DNA of 64,000 nucleotides from positions 21,436,420-21,500,419 of the forward strand of contig OX940865.1 of assembly GCA_954871525.1 (NCBI GenBank), written 5' to 3'. Under the pieces are notes generated by a model. That model saw nothing but the letters and a program-made list of their open reading frames with translations. It was not told where the DNA came from and ran no database searches. Every line of letters begins with the position of its first letter. Within the stretch, counting starts at the first letter, position 1. Of the stretch, positions 1 to 10,800 are shown in pieces. The DNA is from Parietaria judaica (taxonomy: Eukaryota > Streptophyta > Magnoliopsida > Rosales > Urticaceae). The position numbers were made by a program, and so were the translations under genes.

Positions 1-309
1 AGATAGTATTATTTTGATTTGTCACTATGACAACGAGATCAGAATCTAGCAAACACGTTAAGAATGAAAGAAATCCTGTTAAATATATTTGTTTAATTAT
101 GCTCCATTGTTTTTAATATGCAGACATTACGTACTATATATGATTTCTATGTCAAGATGAATCAATATTATATTTCCATTGTAATTTTTGTCACATATTT
201 TAGTTCGGAATCTTATGTGTGGAGAGAAGAATCTTAAGCTGAATAAATATGAAATAGTTAGTCTTTGAAAGATAATTCACTAATGAGATAGCTCAAGCTT
301 GGTGCCGTC
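1..309. other. AT-rich flank, no gene seen
   Basis: No coding frame or recognisable element. The last 8 bases (302-309, gtgccgtc) are the left target-site duplication of the hAT element that follows. Confidence 0.6.
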
Positions 310-2216
310 TAGAGCTGCACATGGAGCAATCGCGACCGATCGCGACTAAAGTCGCCAAAATCGCGACTGTACACGTCGCGATGCGTCGTGGCGTGCCTGG
401 TCGCGATGCGTCGCGACGTGGTCGCGATTTAGCGAGGAAGGACCAAAAAAAAGGGTGCGGCAAAAGTTATTTTTTGTTTCCAATGTTTAATTTTATTAGT
501 TTTTATCCGTTTTTATAATATTAAATTATGTAAACTTATTATTTAAACTTTATTTATTTCAAAATTAATATTTTAGTATATTATGACCCCGTAACATATT
601 ATTAATTTTAAATTATAAGTTAATTTTTAAGTTGTAATATATGTTAATAAGTATGTACGTGTACCATATTAATAATTATTAAAATTCTAAAACAAATAAG
701 TAAATATGATAAAACAAGATATTAAAAAAAAAGTTGTATTATTCATTGTGAATATTACAATATGGTGGAAGAATTTGTAAATATTCAGTGTAAATATTAC
801 AAGATGCCTCACTAAAACCTCTCTCGTAAAACCCTCCTTAGGGACATAAAACCAAGAGAGGAAAGAGCACATCATATTGGCGTTTACATTGCGTCACTCG
901 GGGAACCAGTCGTTAAACCTTTGCGTCATAAGCTCTAGCTCGGTTGGCTCGGTCCGTTGGGCGATGGTGGGGTTGCGGAACATCCAATCGTTCAACACCA
1001 CCGCTTGCTCGAGGTGTGTGGGAGTTGTTGACGCCCTCCGGTCGTCGATTATATGCTGAGCCGAGCTGAACGCGCTCTCCGAAGCAACGCTGGAAATGGG
1101 GATGGACAGTATATCCCTCGCCATTCTCGCCAATATCGGGAATCTTTCCCGTTGATTCTTCCACCATCCAATCACATCGAACTCGACGGAGTCCTCGTCG
1201 ATCCGCAGGCCGTAGTACCGCTTCAGTTCTTGCGGGGCACCGTCCGTTTCCTCCGCTCGTGCCGGTGGCGTACCGGATCCCGATGCTTCTCCGCGATCCA
1301 GTCTTTGCTTCAGTCTCCGGACAAATGCTAGGCCGGTCTTGGTTGGGCTTTCCATAACTGCCCTTTGCTCCGCCTCCACGTTGAACTGTGGGAACCGCCG
1401 ATCGTATTCACTGTAAAGTTCATAAAAAGCTTCATTAACAACCTTAATATAATCACAACTGGCGTGGTGCTGGGCCACCGCCCGGACTAGACTAGGTCTT
1501 AGAGACCGTACTGTATCGTCGGGATAATTTGGATTGTGAGGGGAAGGGAATAGTTCTGCCGGTAGCCTAACGGGAATGTAGTCGTCGGGACAAGTATCCG
1601 ATGTTCCCCCTTGTAGAAATTGGGGTTGCAAATTCCTGGCCGCCCTTCGACCCCCGGAACTACCGCCGCTTCTTCGAGACATAATGATAGAACTTTAGGA
1701 ATTTAGAAAATTGGAACTTTGGAACTTTAGAACTTTGGAACTTTGGAACTTGAGAGAATTTGAGAACTTGAGAACTTGAGAGAATTTGAGAGAGAGATGG
1801 AAGATTGTTGGTGAGGAAATGAGGGAGGAAGAGGTGGTATTTATAGGGTTTGAGGAGAGGGTGGGGTGGGTGAATAATTATTGTGGTGGGTGAATAATAG
1901 TGGGTAAAAAAAATAAAAATTTGAAATTTTAGGGTTGAATTCGAATAAAGTAGGTAAAAATTGTGGTTGGGTAATAAATTTCGGGTGAAAAACGTGTTAT
2001 TATTGCCACAAACAAACACATCACACGGATCGATGACGTGGCACGATCCTGGCCGTCGGATCGAAACTTCGGATCACCATCCCACGCGTCGCGACGCGTG
2101 CCCAGAATCGCGACGAATCGCGACTTTTGCCGCAAAAGTCGCGACGCGTCGCGATTCCTCCTGTGCACGTCGCGACGCGTCGTGTCGCGAGTGACGACGC
2201 GACATGTGCAGCTCTA
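310..2216 (-). mobile_element. hAT transposon, internally deleted derivative
   Basis: The ends are inverted repeats: tagagctgcacatg at 310-323 and its exact reverse complement at 2203-2216. They are flanked by a perfect 8-bp direct repeat, gtgccgtc, at 302-309 and 2217-2224. An 8-bp duplication and a TAG-type terminus are diagnostic of the hAT superfamily. Both subterminal regions (about 330-430 and 2085-2200) are packed with tcgcgac and gcgacgcg copies in both orientations, as expected for transposase-binding repeats. The element is 1907 bp, shorter than the usual 3-4 kb of autonomous hATs, and its only gene is a shortened transposase on the minus strand. A 267-bp relative with the same termini lies at 44566-44832. 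Confidence 0.93.
894..1682 (-). CDS. Truncated hAT transposase (C-terminal dimerisation domain)
   Basis: The 262-residue product has an open frame from ATG (1680-1682) to stop. Residues about 55-110 (KVVNEAFYELYSEY and neighbours) resemble the segment just before the dimerisation region in plant hAT transposases. Residues about 155-240 are a clear hAT C-terminal dimerisation domain, with WWKNQRERFPILARMARDIL, SSVASESAFSSA and DDRR. The BED zinc finger and the catalytic DDE/RNase H-like core, normally another 300 or more residues, are missing, yet the frame is kept, so the deletion looks in-frame. On the minus strand a TATA-like ctataaata (1838-1846) lies about 155 bp upstream of the start, and the leader between holds short tandem caagttctc/aaagttcc repeats. 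The product cannot be catalytic; it might pair with and inhibit a full transposase (inference). Confidence 0.85.
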   Translation of the reverse strand: MSRRSGGSSGGRRAARNLQPQFLQGGTSDTCPDDYIPVRLPAELFPSPHNPNYPDDTVRSLRPSLVRAVAQHHASCDYIKVVNEAFYELYSEYDRRFPQFNVEAEQRAVMESPTKTGLAFVRRLKQRLDRGEASGSGTPPARAEETDGAPQELKRYYGLRIDEDSVEFDVIGWWKNQRERFPILARMARDILSIPISSVASESAFSSAQHIIDDRRASTTPTHLEQAVVLNDWMFRNPTIAQRTEPTELELMTQRFNDWFPE

Positions 2217-2224
2217 GTGCCGTC

Positions 2225-4740
2225 TAACGCGACTCTGGTCGGCTAGCTCGGGTTGGTGGGCATAGAGGCATTAATGACAACGGGGTAAGTGGCGGTGATG
2301 CGGTACACAAACTCACGGGCGGAGCCACTTGAGCATCAACCTTTGCACGTGCGCAGAACTGGTAGAAAAAGTTCCAATCAAAGGAAATTGCTATTTGACG
2401 GACTTAGGTTCGAATCCTATCAACTATTTCTTTTAATTTTTGTTTTGTTATTCATATGAACTCCTGTCTTTATTGTTATTCATATGAACTCCCAGTAACT
2501 CTAATTCTACTTCTGGCGATACTCAGACCCCTCCAAGCAATTATATAGTTGCTTAAGACCTCAGTAAATTCAGAACCAATCTTATTCAAACTCTTCTATT
2601 TACAAAACAGTTCCAACAATTTGTAGGCTCTATATTTTGTTATATTGTTTTTGGAAATCAATTACGTGATACCATGGGATTGTGAGAGTGAGACAAATAT
2701 AAATTTGTCACAACTCAAGGTGATATTCACGTTATTTTTGTCCCTTTAAATGCTCGAAGCTTAATTAATTATTAAAAAAATATATGTTACTTATTTTCCT
2801 CGAAACTTCCTAGTCCTTTCGTTGTCACAATAAATTAAATGTGTTGGAGTGAGTGAGTGGCATAGATAAGGGTGGTGCAAAATCATTCACATTTCAAAAT
2901 AAGGCGGTGGATTTTATTATTTTGATATTCATAAAATACATAAACTATGAGGATGCGCCGATTTGATTCTTCTATTTTAAAAATTATTGATTAGTTATTT
3001 TATGATTTATTATGTAAGTGTGATTCGGCTCTACCAGAAATATAGAAATTTAGGTTTTTAAGTCAATACATTTTTATTTCAGTGAATAATAATAATTTTT
3101 TTATATATAATATTTTCATGATAAAAAATCTATAGTTTTTTGTCAACTGATAACTAAATGATCACATCAAATCCATTCTAAAATATATTGTGTTATATAT
3201 CAGTGAAGTACCTAAAATGATATACATTTACTATTATTGACTGTTGAGTTGGATCGTCCGTTTTGATCATACTTTTTCTAAATACAACTATTTTGATAAA
3301 ATATATCTACAATTTTGAAAGAAACATTCGTAGCAAATTGGGCTTATGATAAACTCCATAAAAATAGCTTGAAAGAATGGATTTTTTTATAATAAAAAAA
3401 TCGAGATTTTTCTTGTTGAACTTTCTGATAATTTTTCTGGCCAAACTCTATGACTTAGGACTCGCTGCCGAGAAGGGAAAATATTACTGATGATAAAGAT
3501 GTAGTTAAAGAAAAAATTGTGTGCAAAGATATTTTTTTAAAAAAATTCTGGATTATCAACGAGGAAAAATTGAGAGAGGAACGTAAATTATATAGTCTAC
3601 ACTTTCTAATTATTGAGTTTAAAGTATAATTTTTAAGAATAACTGCAGAAGAAGTATTTACAAGTTAATCAAAAGAATATGATACATTTTCAAACTTTCG
3701 ATTGTGATGATAGATCTCAAAATCGGGAGTTTTTTTCGATTGATTTCATGTGTTTCTACTAATATTGATTTATTTTTACACGTGATCAACAACTCTAAAT
3801 ACTTCAATCTACGGGAAGTTGCGAGCTCAGTAGTCGAAATACCTCTGTTATCTTGAGCTTATCAACTTTAGAGTCGCACATATTTATAGAGGGTAATCGA
3901 GTCAGTGACGCTCTTATTAGATTCAGTACTCAAACTTTGGATCGTCACTGGTGGCCTTCACACCCGAAGTTCACTTCGTCTTTCGTTAGTGATGACATTT
4001 GTAGGAAATAGAACTTTAGATTTTGCTAGTTTATTCGCTATTGGACGTGCTTTGTTATAAAGATATTTTAGATTTTATTAGTTTTTTTTTTTGTGATATT
4101 TATATTTATCTTATTTGAAAATCAATTTCTTATTTTGTGTTTTTTGGTGCCAATCTAATTGAGATTTGAGATCAAATTGCAAGATGTCGGGCCTTCATCT
4201 TTTAATAAAAAGAATGAAAAAAAATCGAAAAGGAAATTCACAAATTTGAATATTTATCAAGCCAATAAAAATTTAAAAATATATCATAGTATTATTTAAA
4301 GTACTTTAGTTGCAATTTTCTCTATCACTCTCACAAACAAGTTCCAAGTTATAAATGAATCTCTATCGACACAAGAGGGACACATGCCTTAAAGTCAACG
4401 ATGTACATTAAATTTCACATCTTCCTCTAGAAACCAATTATCGCATAATTATTTATTGTGAACAAGAAAAATAATGAAATAAATAGCTAGGTTAATCATT
4501 TGAATGTCTTATCTCCAAAGGGACCATATTTTTAAAGTTGTAGCTTCCATAATAATAGGAACACTACAAGCTCATGGACCACCAAGAGATATAGCTTATC
4601 GTTTTACGTAGATAACACTATATCAATAATTCGATGATACATATCTACAAAATATATATTTTTGTTTATTTGAGCTTGTATATTATATATATATAGATGA
4701 ATAATGGAGATAATAGTTCCTCAACTTCATTTAGAGACCG
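2225..4740. other. Intergenic, AT-rich; small repeat remnants
   Basis: No gene is recognisable. Positions 2408-2418 read ggttcgaatcc, a tRNA T-arm/B-box sequence, but no matching tRNA 5' half or A box precedes it, so it is probably a decayed tRNA-derived repeat. A 19-bp direct repeat (tgttattcatatgaactcc) occurs near 2447 and 2473. The rest is low-complexity AT-rich DNA without a convincing frame. Confidence 0.5.
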
Positions 4741-5279
4741 TAGGGGTGCAAGCGGACTGGGTACCCGGATTTTTTGCCTTACCCGCTACCCGGATCCGGA
4801 ATCCGGGTTTTTTGAAATTGAAACCCGGATCCGGATATTTTTACATAAAAACTTGGAAATCCGGATCCGGGTTAAAACCCGGGTTAAAAATAAAAAACCG
4901 GTTTAAAAATCCGGATCCGGATTTTTATCCGTTTTCGGTTTTAAAATCCGGTTCCGGGTTATAATACGGATTAGAACCTAAATTTTATATTTAAAAAAAA
5001 AAAAACTTGGAGTAATTATAGCCAAAATTAAAAAAATCAAACTATATCATAAACATAACATATATACTTACAAAAAATATTATGTAATTAACATAATAAA
5101 TACATGTAATGTTTTATACTATTAGTATTATGAGAGAAAAAAAATTATATCAATTTGGACTAGAAGAAACAAATGATTAATCTACAACATTAGTTTGGAG
5201 TTAGATGAGAAACAAATAAATGAAAATTTCTCTTGATAGAAATTCAATATGTAATTTCCGGGTTTTATTTGCACCCCTA
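4741..5279. mobile_element. hAT-like non-autonomous element (ccggatccgg-rich)
   Basis: Perfect 11-bp terminal inverted repeats: taggggtgcaa at 4741-4751 and ttgcaccccta at 5269-5279. The left 220 bp is dominated by overlapping copies of ccggatccgg, cccggat and aatccgg, which contrast with the AT-rich surroundings and look like subterminal binding repeats. The terminus type suggests hAT, but the bases outside the repeats (agagaccg and cttatttg) do not form an 8-bp duplication. Either the flank has diverged or the ends are not exactly these. There is no coding capacity. Confidence 0.55.
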
Positions 5280-6153
5280 CTTATTTGTCATGGCAATAGT
5301 ATTCAATTATGGATGTTGCTTCTAACTATTACAAATAATCACATAATTAAACCGAGTCGTGGAAACTCATACGTGAACCCGAATTTACGGTTACTATGGC
5401 ATTTAGATGAAAAAATAAACAAGCTAGAAATAAGGGATGGGTAAATAAAAACTCGTTCTGATTAAATATTTAATTTTTATCCATGATTTGTTTAGACGAT
5501 GTCTGATAGGACCGATATCATTTGGGCTCTACACGACATCTCTTTTTGCTAGACGAAGTTGTACATCGATTATAACAATAACGATTTTCTCACAATTATT
5601 CCAATGAGAATGCATTAGTTATGATTTCAAATAATTCTACATCAGATCTCATGGATAATAATGAAACTAGAGGATATAAAATTGAACAAAATTAAAGTCG
5701 ATGATTTTAAATAAATGAATGTGTTTGTTGAAAAGTGAACTTAATTGAGGAAGCCCAATAAGCCCAAAAGACAACAAAACTTCACCAATGGACACAATCT
5801 CGACAACAAAGCTTCAAAAGCAGGTACCTTGCGAAACGACATGTCACTTACTTGATGGGCCAACAGAAAATTTTAGGCCCAATGAAGTCATCTTCAGTAG
5901 TCAGTAAGTAAGTACTACCTTATTGAATCAAGTTTAAAAAAAGCAAAAGATAAATAAAATAAATTATTTCAGTATAAAGTATAAATATGTATTGTTTATA
6001 TTTTTGTAATATTATAATAAAAACTCTTTAAATTAATAACTTCGATTAAATAATATTCTTTACGGTTAACACCAAGATTTCGAAGCCCGATGCTATTTCG
6101 AGTTACACCCTCGCATACAAAAAGTTGCGGACAATATAGCAATAAAAATATAA
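5280..6153. other. Intergenic, nothing recognised
   Basis: AT-rich DNA without a coding frame. Its last 9 bases (6145-6153, aaaatataa) are the left target-site duplication of the Pack-MULE. Confidence 0.5.
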
Positions 6154-6539
6154 GGGTTCTTAAAAGTAATAGCCAATCTTGAAAGTGAGTTTAGCAAAAT
6201 AGCCAAACTTTGGTTAATTTTGTAAACTAGCCAATTAACCATTTAAGTGAATATCTAATTACATTCATACCCTTAATAATAAAAAACGAAATTAAAAATA
6301 AATACAAATTAACCACGTAATTTGTGGGTTATTAATCTGAAAAAATCAATGACATTTATTATAAATAATTATATTAATTATGAATTCATTTATTTTCATT
6401 AATTGAAAATATTGCTATTAATTGAAATAGCTATTAATATGGTAACAACCAAAACCAAACCCCTTTTTTTGTATAATTCAAATTTTAAATTCAAAACATT
6501 CATATAATTTTCGGATTTATTTTTTTTAAAAAAATATCA

Positions 6540-6775
6540 ACAAATTTAAGACGCTAATTAACGTAAATCAACAACGAATCAACGTAAATTAACATCGAAT
6601 TAACATAAATTAACAACGAATTTACAATGAATTCCTAGCCAATTTACGTTAATTTACGTAAATTAAGAACGAATTTACAATGAATTAACAACGAACTTAC
6701 GTTAATTCGTAAATTAACAACGAATTAACGGCCATTAACAACGAATCAACGTAAATTAACAATCAAAATAAACGT
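6540..6775. repeat. Degenerate tandem repeats inside the Pack-MULE
   Basis: Repeated permutations of aattaacaacgaatt and aacgtaaatt, about 18-25 bp each, fill the space between the left terminal region and the captured gene block. No coding sense is visible. Such arrays are common in subterminal parts of MULEs. Confidence 0.75.
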
Positions 6776-7249
6776 AGAATTCAGGCGCAGCGACTTCAGG
6801 CCATTAACGAAACCTTCGCTGCCGCGCCCGGTCAATTCAGCATTGTCCTCGACGACGGACACCATCAGAGCCATCCTCGTCGGCCTTCCGATCAGGTACC
6901 CTTCCCACAATGCCCTCGACTCGTCAAAGGAGAAGCGACGGCACTCGTCGAGCGACATCCGAGCTGCGATGTCGACAGAGAATCTCGGATCTGTGTCGCA
7001 AGATCTGCGCTCACCGCCGAAACCATACTCCCCGACTTCCGACTTCGTTTCCCTCGCCCTCGCTCCGTCATTGTTTCCGGTCACCGGATCGTCATTCTCT
7101 CCGGGGAGCTTCTTCTTCTTCGGCTTTCGCCTCCATTTCGCGAATTTCTTGCTCAGATCTGAAGCCCTGCGCTGCGAGTCGGCCGCGACGTCGTCGGATC
7201 TCGGGCCTCCGGAGCACGATTTGCTCCGCCGGAGCTCCGACCAGCTCCG
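6746..7249 (-). pseudogene. Captured fragment of an OCTOPUS-like (DUF740) gene
   Basis: A minus-strand frame is open from 7249 (after a TAG at 7250-7252) to a stop at 6746, 168 codons; its first ATG is at 7084. In order it encodes LRRSKSCS, then DLSKKFAKWRRKPKKKK, then RRSCDTDPRFSVD, then RFSFDESRALWEGYLIGRP and MVSVVEDNAE. From family knowledge these are conserved blocks of OCTOPUS/OPS-like plant proteins (DUF740), polar membrane-associated factors of phloem development that run to several hundred residues. Both ends of the family are missing, and the block ends where the AT-rich Pack-MULE sequence begins (about 6775), so this is a partial copy. The plus strand also has long open frames here, but those are shadows. 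A retained frame fits recent capture or selection; the sequence alone cannot say which. Confidence 0.75.
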
Positions 7250-7830
7250 CTAGCGGCGGCGACGGAAGCCTCGAAGCCCAGAGAGAGAAAGAGAGAGAGA
7301 GAGGATCGATGGAGTTTATTAAGGGAGCTGATTTTTTTTATTTATTTATTTAATTAAACTAATAAGTAATCAGTTACCATGATTTGTGGGATAATGATAA
7401 TTACCAATTTAATTAATTACGAAAATAATAAACGAAATTGATTAATTAAAGGGTATTTTAGTATTAAAATTTGAATTAAATATGACACCTCATGTTAATT
7501 GGCTAGTTTATAAAATTAACCAAAGTTTGGCTATTTTGCAAAATCAAAGTTTCAATTTGGCTATTTGGTGCAATTTCTCAAAATATAAAACCAGGCCATA
7601 CAGTAGAATATAAAATCAAGTAGACAAGAAAGACATAGAATTATAAATTGAGGGGCTTCGTCGATAATTTATGATATCATCATCAGTGACTTTTTTTTTT
7701 GGTATTAATGTAATTGTTCCAAAACTTTCCCACCATTTTCTTCTTCTTTCTCGGCAGCCAAACAGATTCCCTCACTGTTCGAACTCCGATTCCCCCAAAA
7801 TCTTGGAGCTGAAAGAAAGAGCAACAAAGT

Positions 7831-10800
7831 ATGCCGTCGTTCCCGAATCCTGGTTCAGTGACCATCTGCGAAATCAATCGAGACCTCAGTATGTCAATTC
7901 TAACCTCTTCTCTCTATCTCTCCATTTCTCAGTATATAAGTATCAATTAAGCTCAGTTTTCCGATCTTTGCATTTTCAATGCGCAGTTACGGCCGAGAAT
8001 CTGTCAGATGATCGAGCTAAAGAAACCTACGGGAAGCTTCTGGTACGAACTGCTCATCTTTTCTCCTTCGTCCAAGCGTTTGTAGAGAAATTTGGATGAA
8101 GTTTTTGTCAGGATGTTCGAAAGATTTCAATTTTAATTTCTGAAATGTCGTTTTCCGATGCTGCTATTGTGATTAGGGAATGATATTCAGCCCGGTCCCG
8201 TTTCAATCGGATCATCCGGTGAGCCCGGAGATCAACGGAGAGCAACGAGCTGTGTCGGAAAGCAAAGGGATTGTGGAAAAATTGCAGGAGATTGTGAATG
8301 ATTCATTCAAACGCCTTTTTCACCCTAATGATGTCAGTTGGTTTTACCCTTTTCAGCCCCATTTGTTGCATTGTCTAGCTTTGTTGTTTTTCCGGGTTTC
8401 GGAGATTGTATTGCTAGTTTTTCAGTCTAAATCCCAAATTAGAAAATAGAACAAATTAAAGATTTCGCCCAAAACTGTAGTGCTTCGTTGTCCCACTCGC
8501 TGCTGGTTAATCGTGTTAACTATAATCTCAATCGGAGTTCGGTTACAACCCTCTTGCTTGTTCCCTCTCATTTGTTCTACACAACACACAATTGCGGCTA
8601 CAAGCCATAAATACGAATACTAGGAAAAGCCAAAAAGCATTGGAAATACCTAAAATATCCTTACCACATGTCTTTAATTCGATTGGCTTGACTGCTCTGC
8701 CTCGGGTCTTCGTTCCTGTTCGGGGATCTCATAATGTATTAAGTATGATCACAGTGCTAAGCTATGTCTCTGTTGCTTTCATCTGTGTTGTGCTTTAGTT
8801 TTTAAGGTTTGTGCTTTTTAAAGATGCAATGCAAGTTCGTTGTTGTTTGAAGGAATTAGAAATAAGTTTAAGAAGTTATAGGAAATTTCAAACAATATTG
8901 GGAATAGCATATAATTCTTCACGAAGTCTGCACGTAACATAAATTCTAGAAACGGGAAATCACTTAGAGATTTTACTCGGTTTTTTATGCATGACAACTG
9001 ATGCAGGTGAAGCTATTGCCAGAAGTTAACCTTCAGGGAGTAAGCTGGCACCAACAGAAGCATATCATAGCCTTTATATCCGGGTCTAATCAAGTAATTG
9101 TTCGTGATTTTGAGGATTCAGGTCAGTCGCTCTACCAAAATACTTAACTCCACGGGAAATAATAGCTTATCGACCAATCCGACTTACGACGTGAAGCTGT
9201 TTGTCCCTCTTTATCTGATTTCAATCTCGTTATTTTGGCTGACACTACCATTTATGTTATTTTCGTATTTAAGCATATTATTGGCTTCTGTGGGTTTTGG
9301 GATAAACCATTAATTTCATTAAGCTAGGCTAATAATTACAAGATAGATATTTTCTAATTATCTGTAGCTACGCAAATATCAAAACATATTTAATAATTTC
9401 GAACTAATCCCTAACTTCCATATTTCTACAGAAGGAAAAGAGCCATGCATTTTGAGCAACGATGCTCAGAGAGATGTCAAATTACTCGAGTGGAGGCCAA
9501 ATGGCGGGAGAACTATCTCCGTAGCTTGCAAGCAAGTATCGTAGTTGCTTGACTTGTTTAATTAATATACAATTATATTATTTTTATAAATGAATTAATG
9601 TTATGTTAAATCTTAATTTATCTATTCCAGGGGTGGAATATGCATTTGGGCTGCTTCTTACCCCGGCAACGCAGCAACTGTGAGATCTGGCGCTGCTTCC
9701 TTCTTAGGCACTCTCTCCAGAGGTTCCGGAATAAAATATATTCTGGTTGACTTTCTTAGAAGTCAAAATGACGAGCAAATTAGCGCTCTTTCATGGAGTC
9801 CCGATGGAAGATATCCTCACCATATTTTTTTTAACATTCTTTGTAATGTAGTTTCAAAATTTCGGTAATACATACTAAGAGTATCTTATTCAATGTTGAA
9901 GGATATATGTTTGCTTGTAAAAATCTTTAACAAAGCTTCACATATTTGGCATCTGCGTCTTTTGAGAGCTCATCATTCACAATATGGGATGTTGCTCAAG
10001 GTAACTATGTAATTCATTGCTCCCAAACCTGGTAGATGTGTAATCTTTAGTTCACATTTTTTCTTTTCTTTTCTGGCTAAATAACTGTTTTGTCATATAA
10101 TTTCACAAAAATGAAATTAAGTGACTCTGTACTCTTGTACCGTGATTTTTAGGTAAAGGAACTCCTATTCGACGGGGATTCGGAGGTATATCGATGTTGA
10201 AGTGGTCGCCCACAGGAGATTATTTTTTCTCTGCGAAGTTGTATGTGTATCTACTAGAATTTTAGTCAATGCTTATTTCTTAGTGTTAAGCATTTTTAGC
10301 TTCTAATTATATTTTTCTTCAGTGACGGAATTTTTTACCTTTGGGAGACAAACACATGGACCTCTGAGTCGTGGTCTTCGACTAGTGGTTTTGTGACGGT
10401 AAACCAAAAAAGAAAAATCAACATTGAACTCTACTTTATTTTAACATACTTTTATTTAATTCCTTAAAATTATATCAGGGAGCGAATTGGGATCCGGAGG
10501 GGCGTATGATACTTCTTGCTTTCTCTAAATCTGCAACCTTGGGTTCAATTCACTTTGCCTCAAAACCGCCTTTGCTCGGTATGAAATGCTTTTGCTTCCC
10601 AATTATGCCTGAATTAATTTCTTGTTATATATGTATAATTTATTTTGATTGATGACGTGGAACGATTGGTCATTACATTTCTTTGTTTTGAATAGTTCAT
10701 AATAGTTTCATGAATTATTGTAACAATGACCTTTTCGCAAAGAATACTGATTTTTTGGATGCAGATTACTCTATAAAAAAGGATTGTTGATAAATACTGT

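Larger units (their letters stand above)
6154..7579. mobile_element. Pack-MULE (Mutator-like element carrying a gene fragment)
   Basis: Long imperfect terminal inverted repeats of about 85-90 bp run inward from 6154 (left) and from 7579 (right). Both arms share the near-identical core agcaaaatagccaaactttg / caaagtttggctattttgca, followed by the ttggttaattt and ctagccaattaac motifs. The outer right end reads gagaaattgcacc on the minus strand, a common MULE terminus. The element is bounded by a perfect 9-bp duplication, aaaatataa, at 6145-6153 and 7580-7588, the size typical of Mutator insertions. The 1426-bp interior has no transposase. It holds degenerate tandem repeats (6540-6775) and a GC-rich block (6780-7310) that looks captured from a host gene, which is the definition of a Pack-MULE. 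Confidence 0.92.

Noticed and set aside
2395..2430. tRNA gene suggested by ggttcgaatcc
   Set aside because: No acceptor stem, D-arm or A box can be found upstream; it is a B-box-like remnant.
6843..7353. Plus-strand frames of 136 and 147 codons in the Pack-MULE
   Set aside because: They are antisense to the OCTOPUS-like fragment and rich in Ser/Arg low-complexity sequence.
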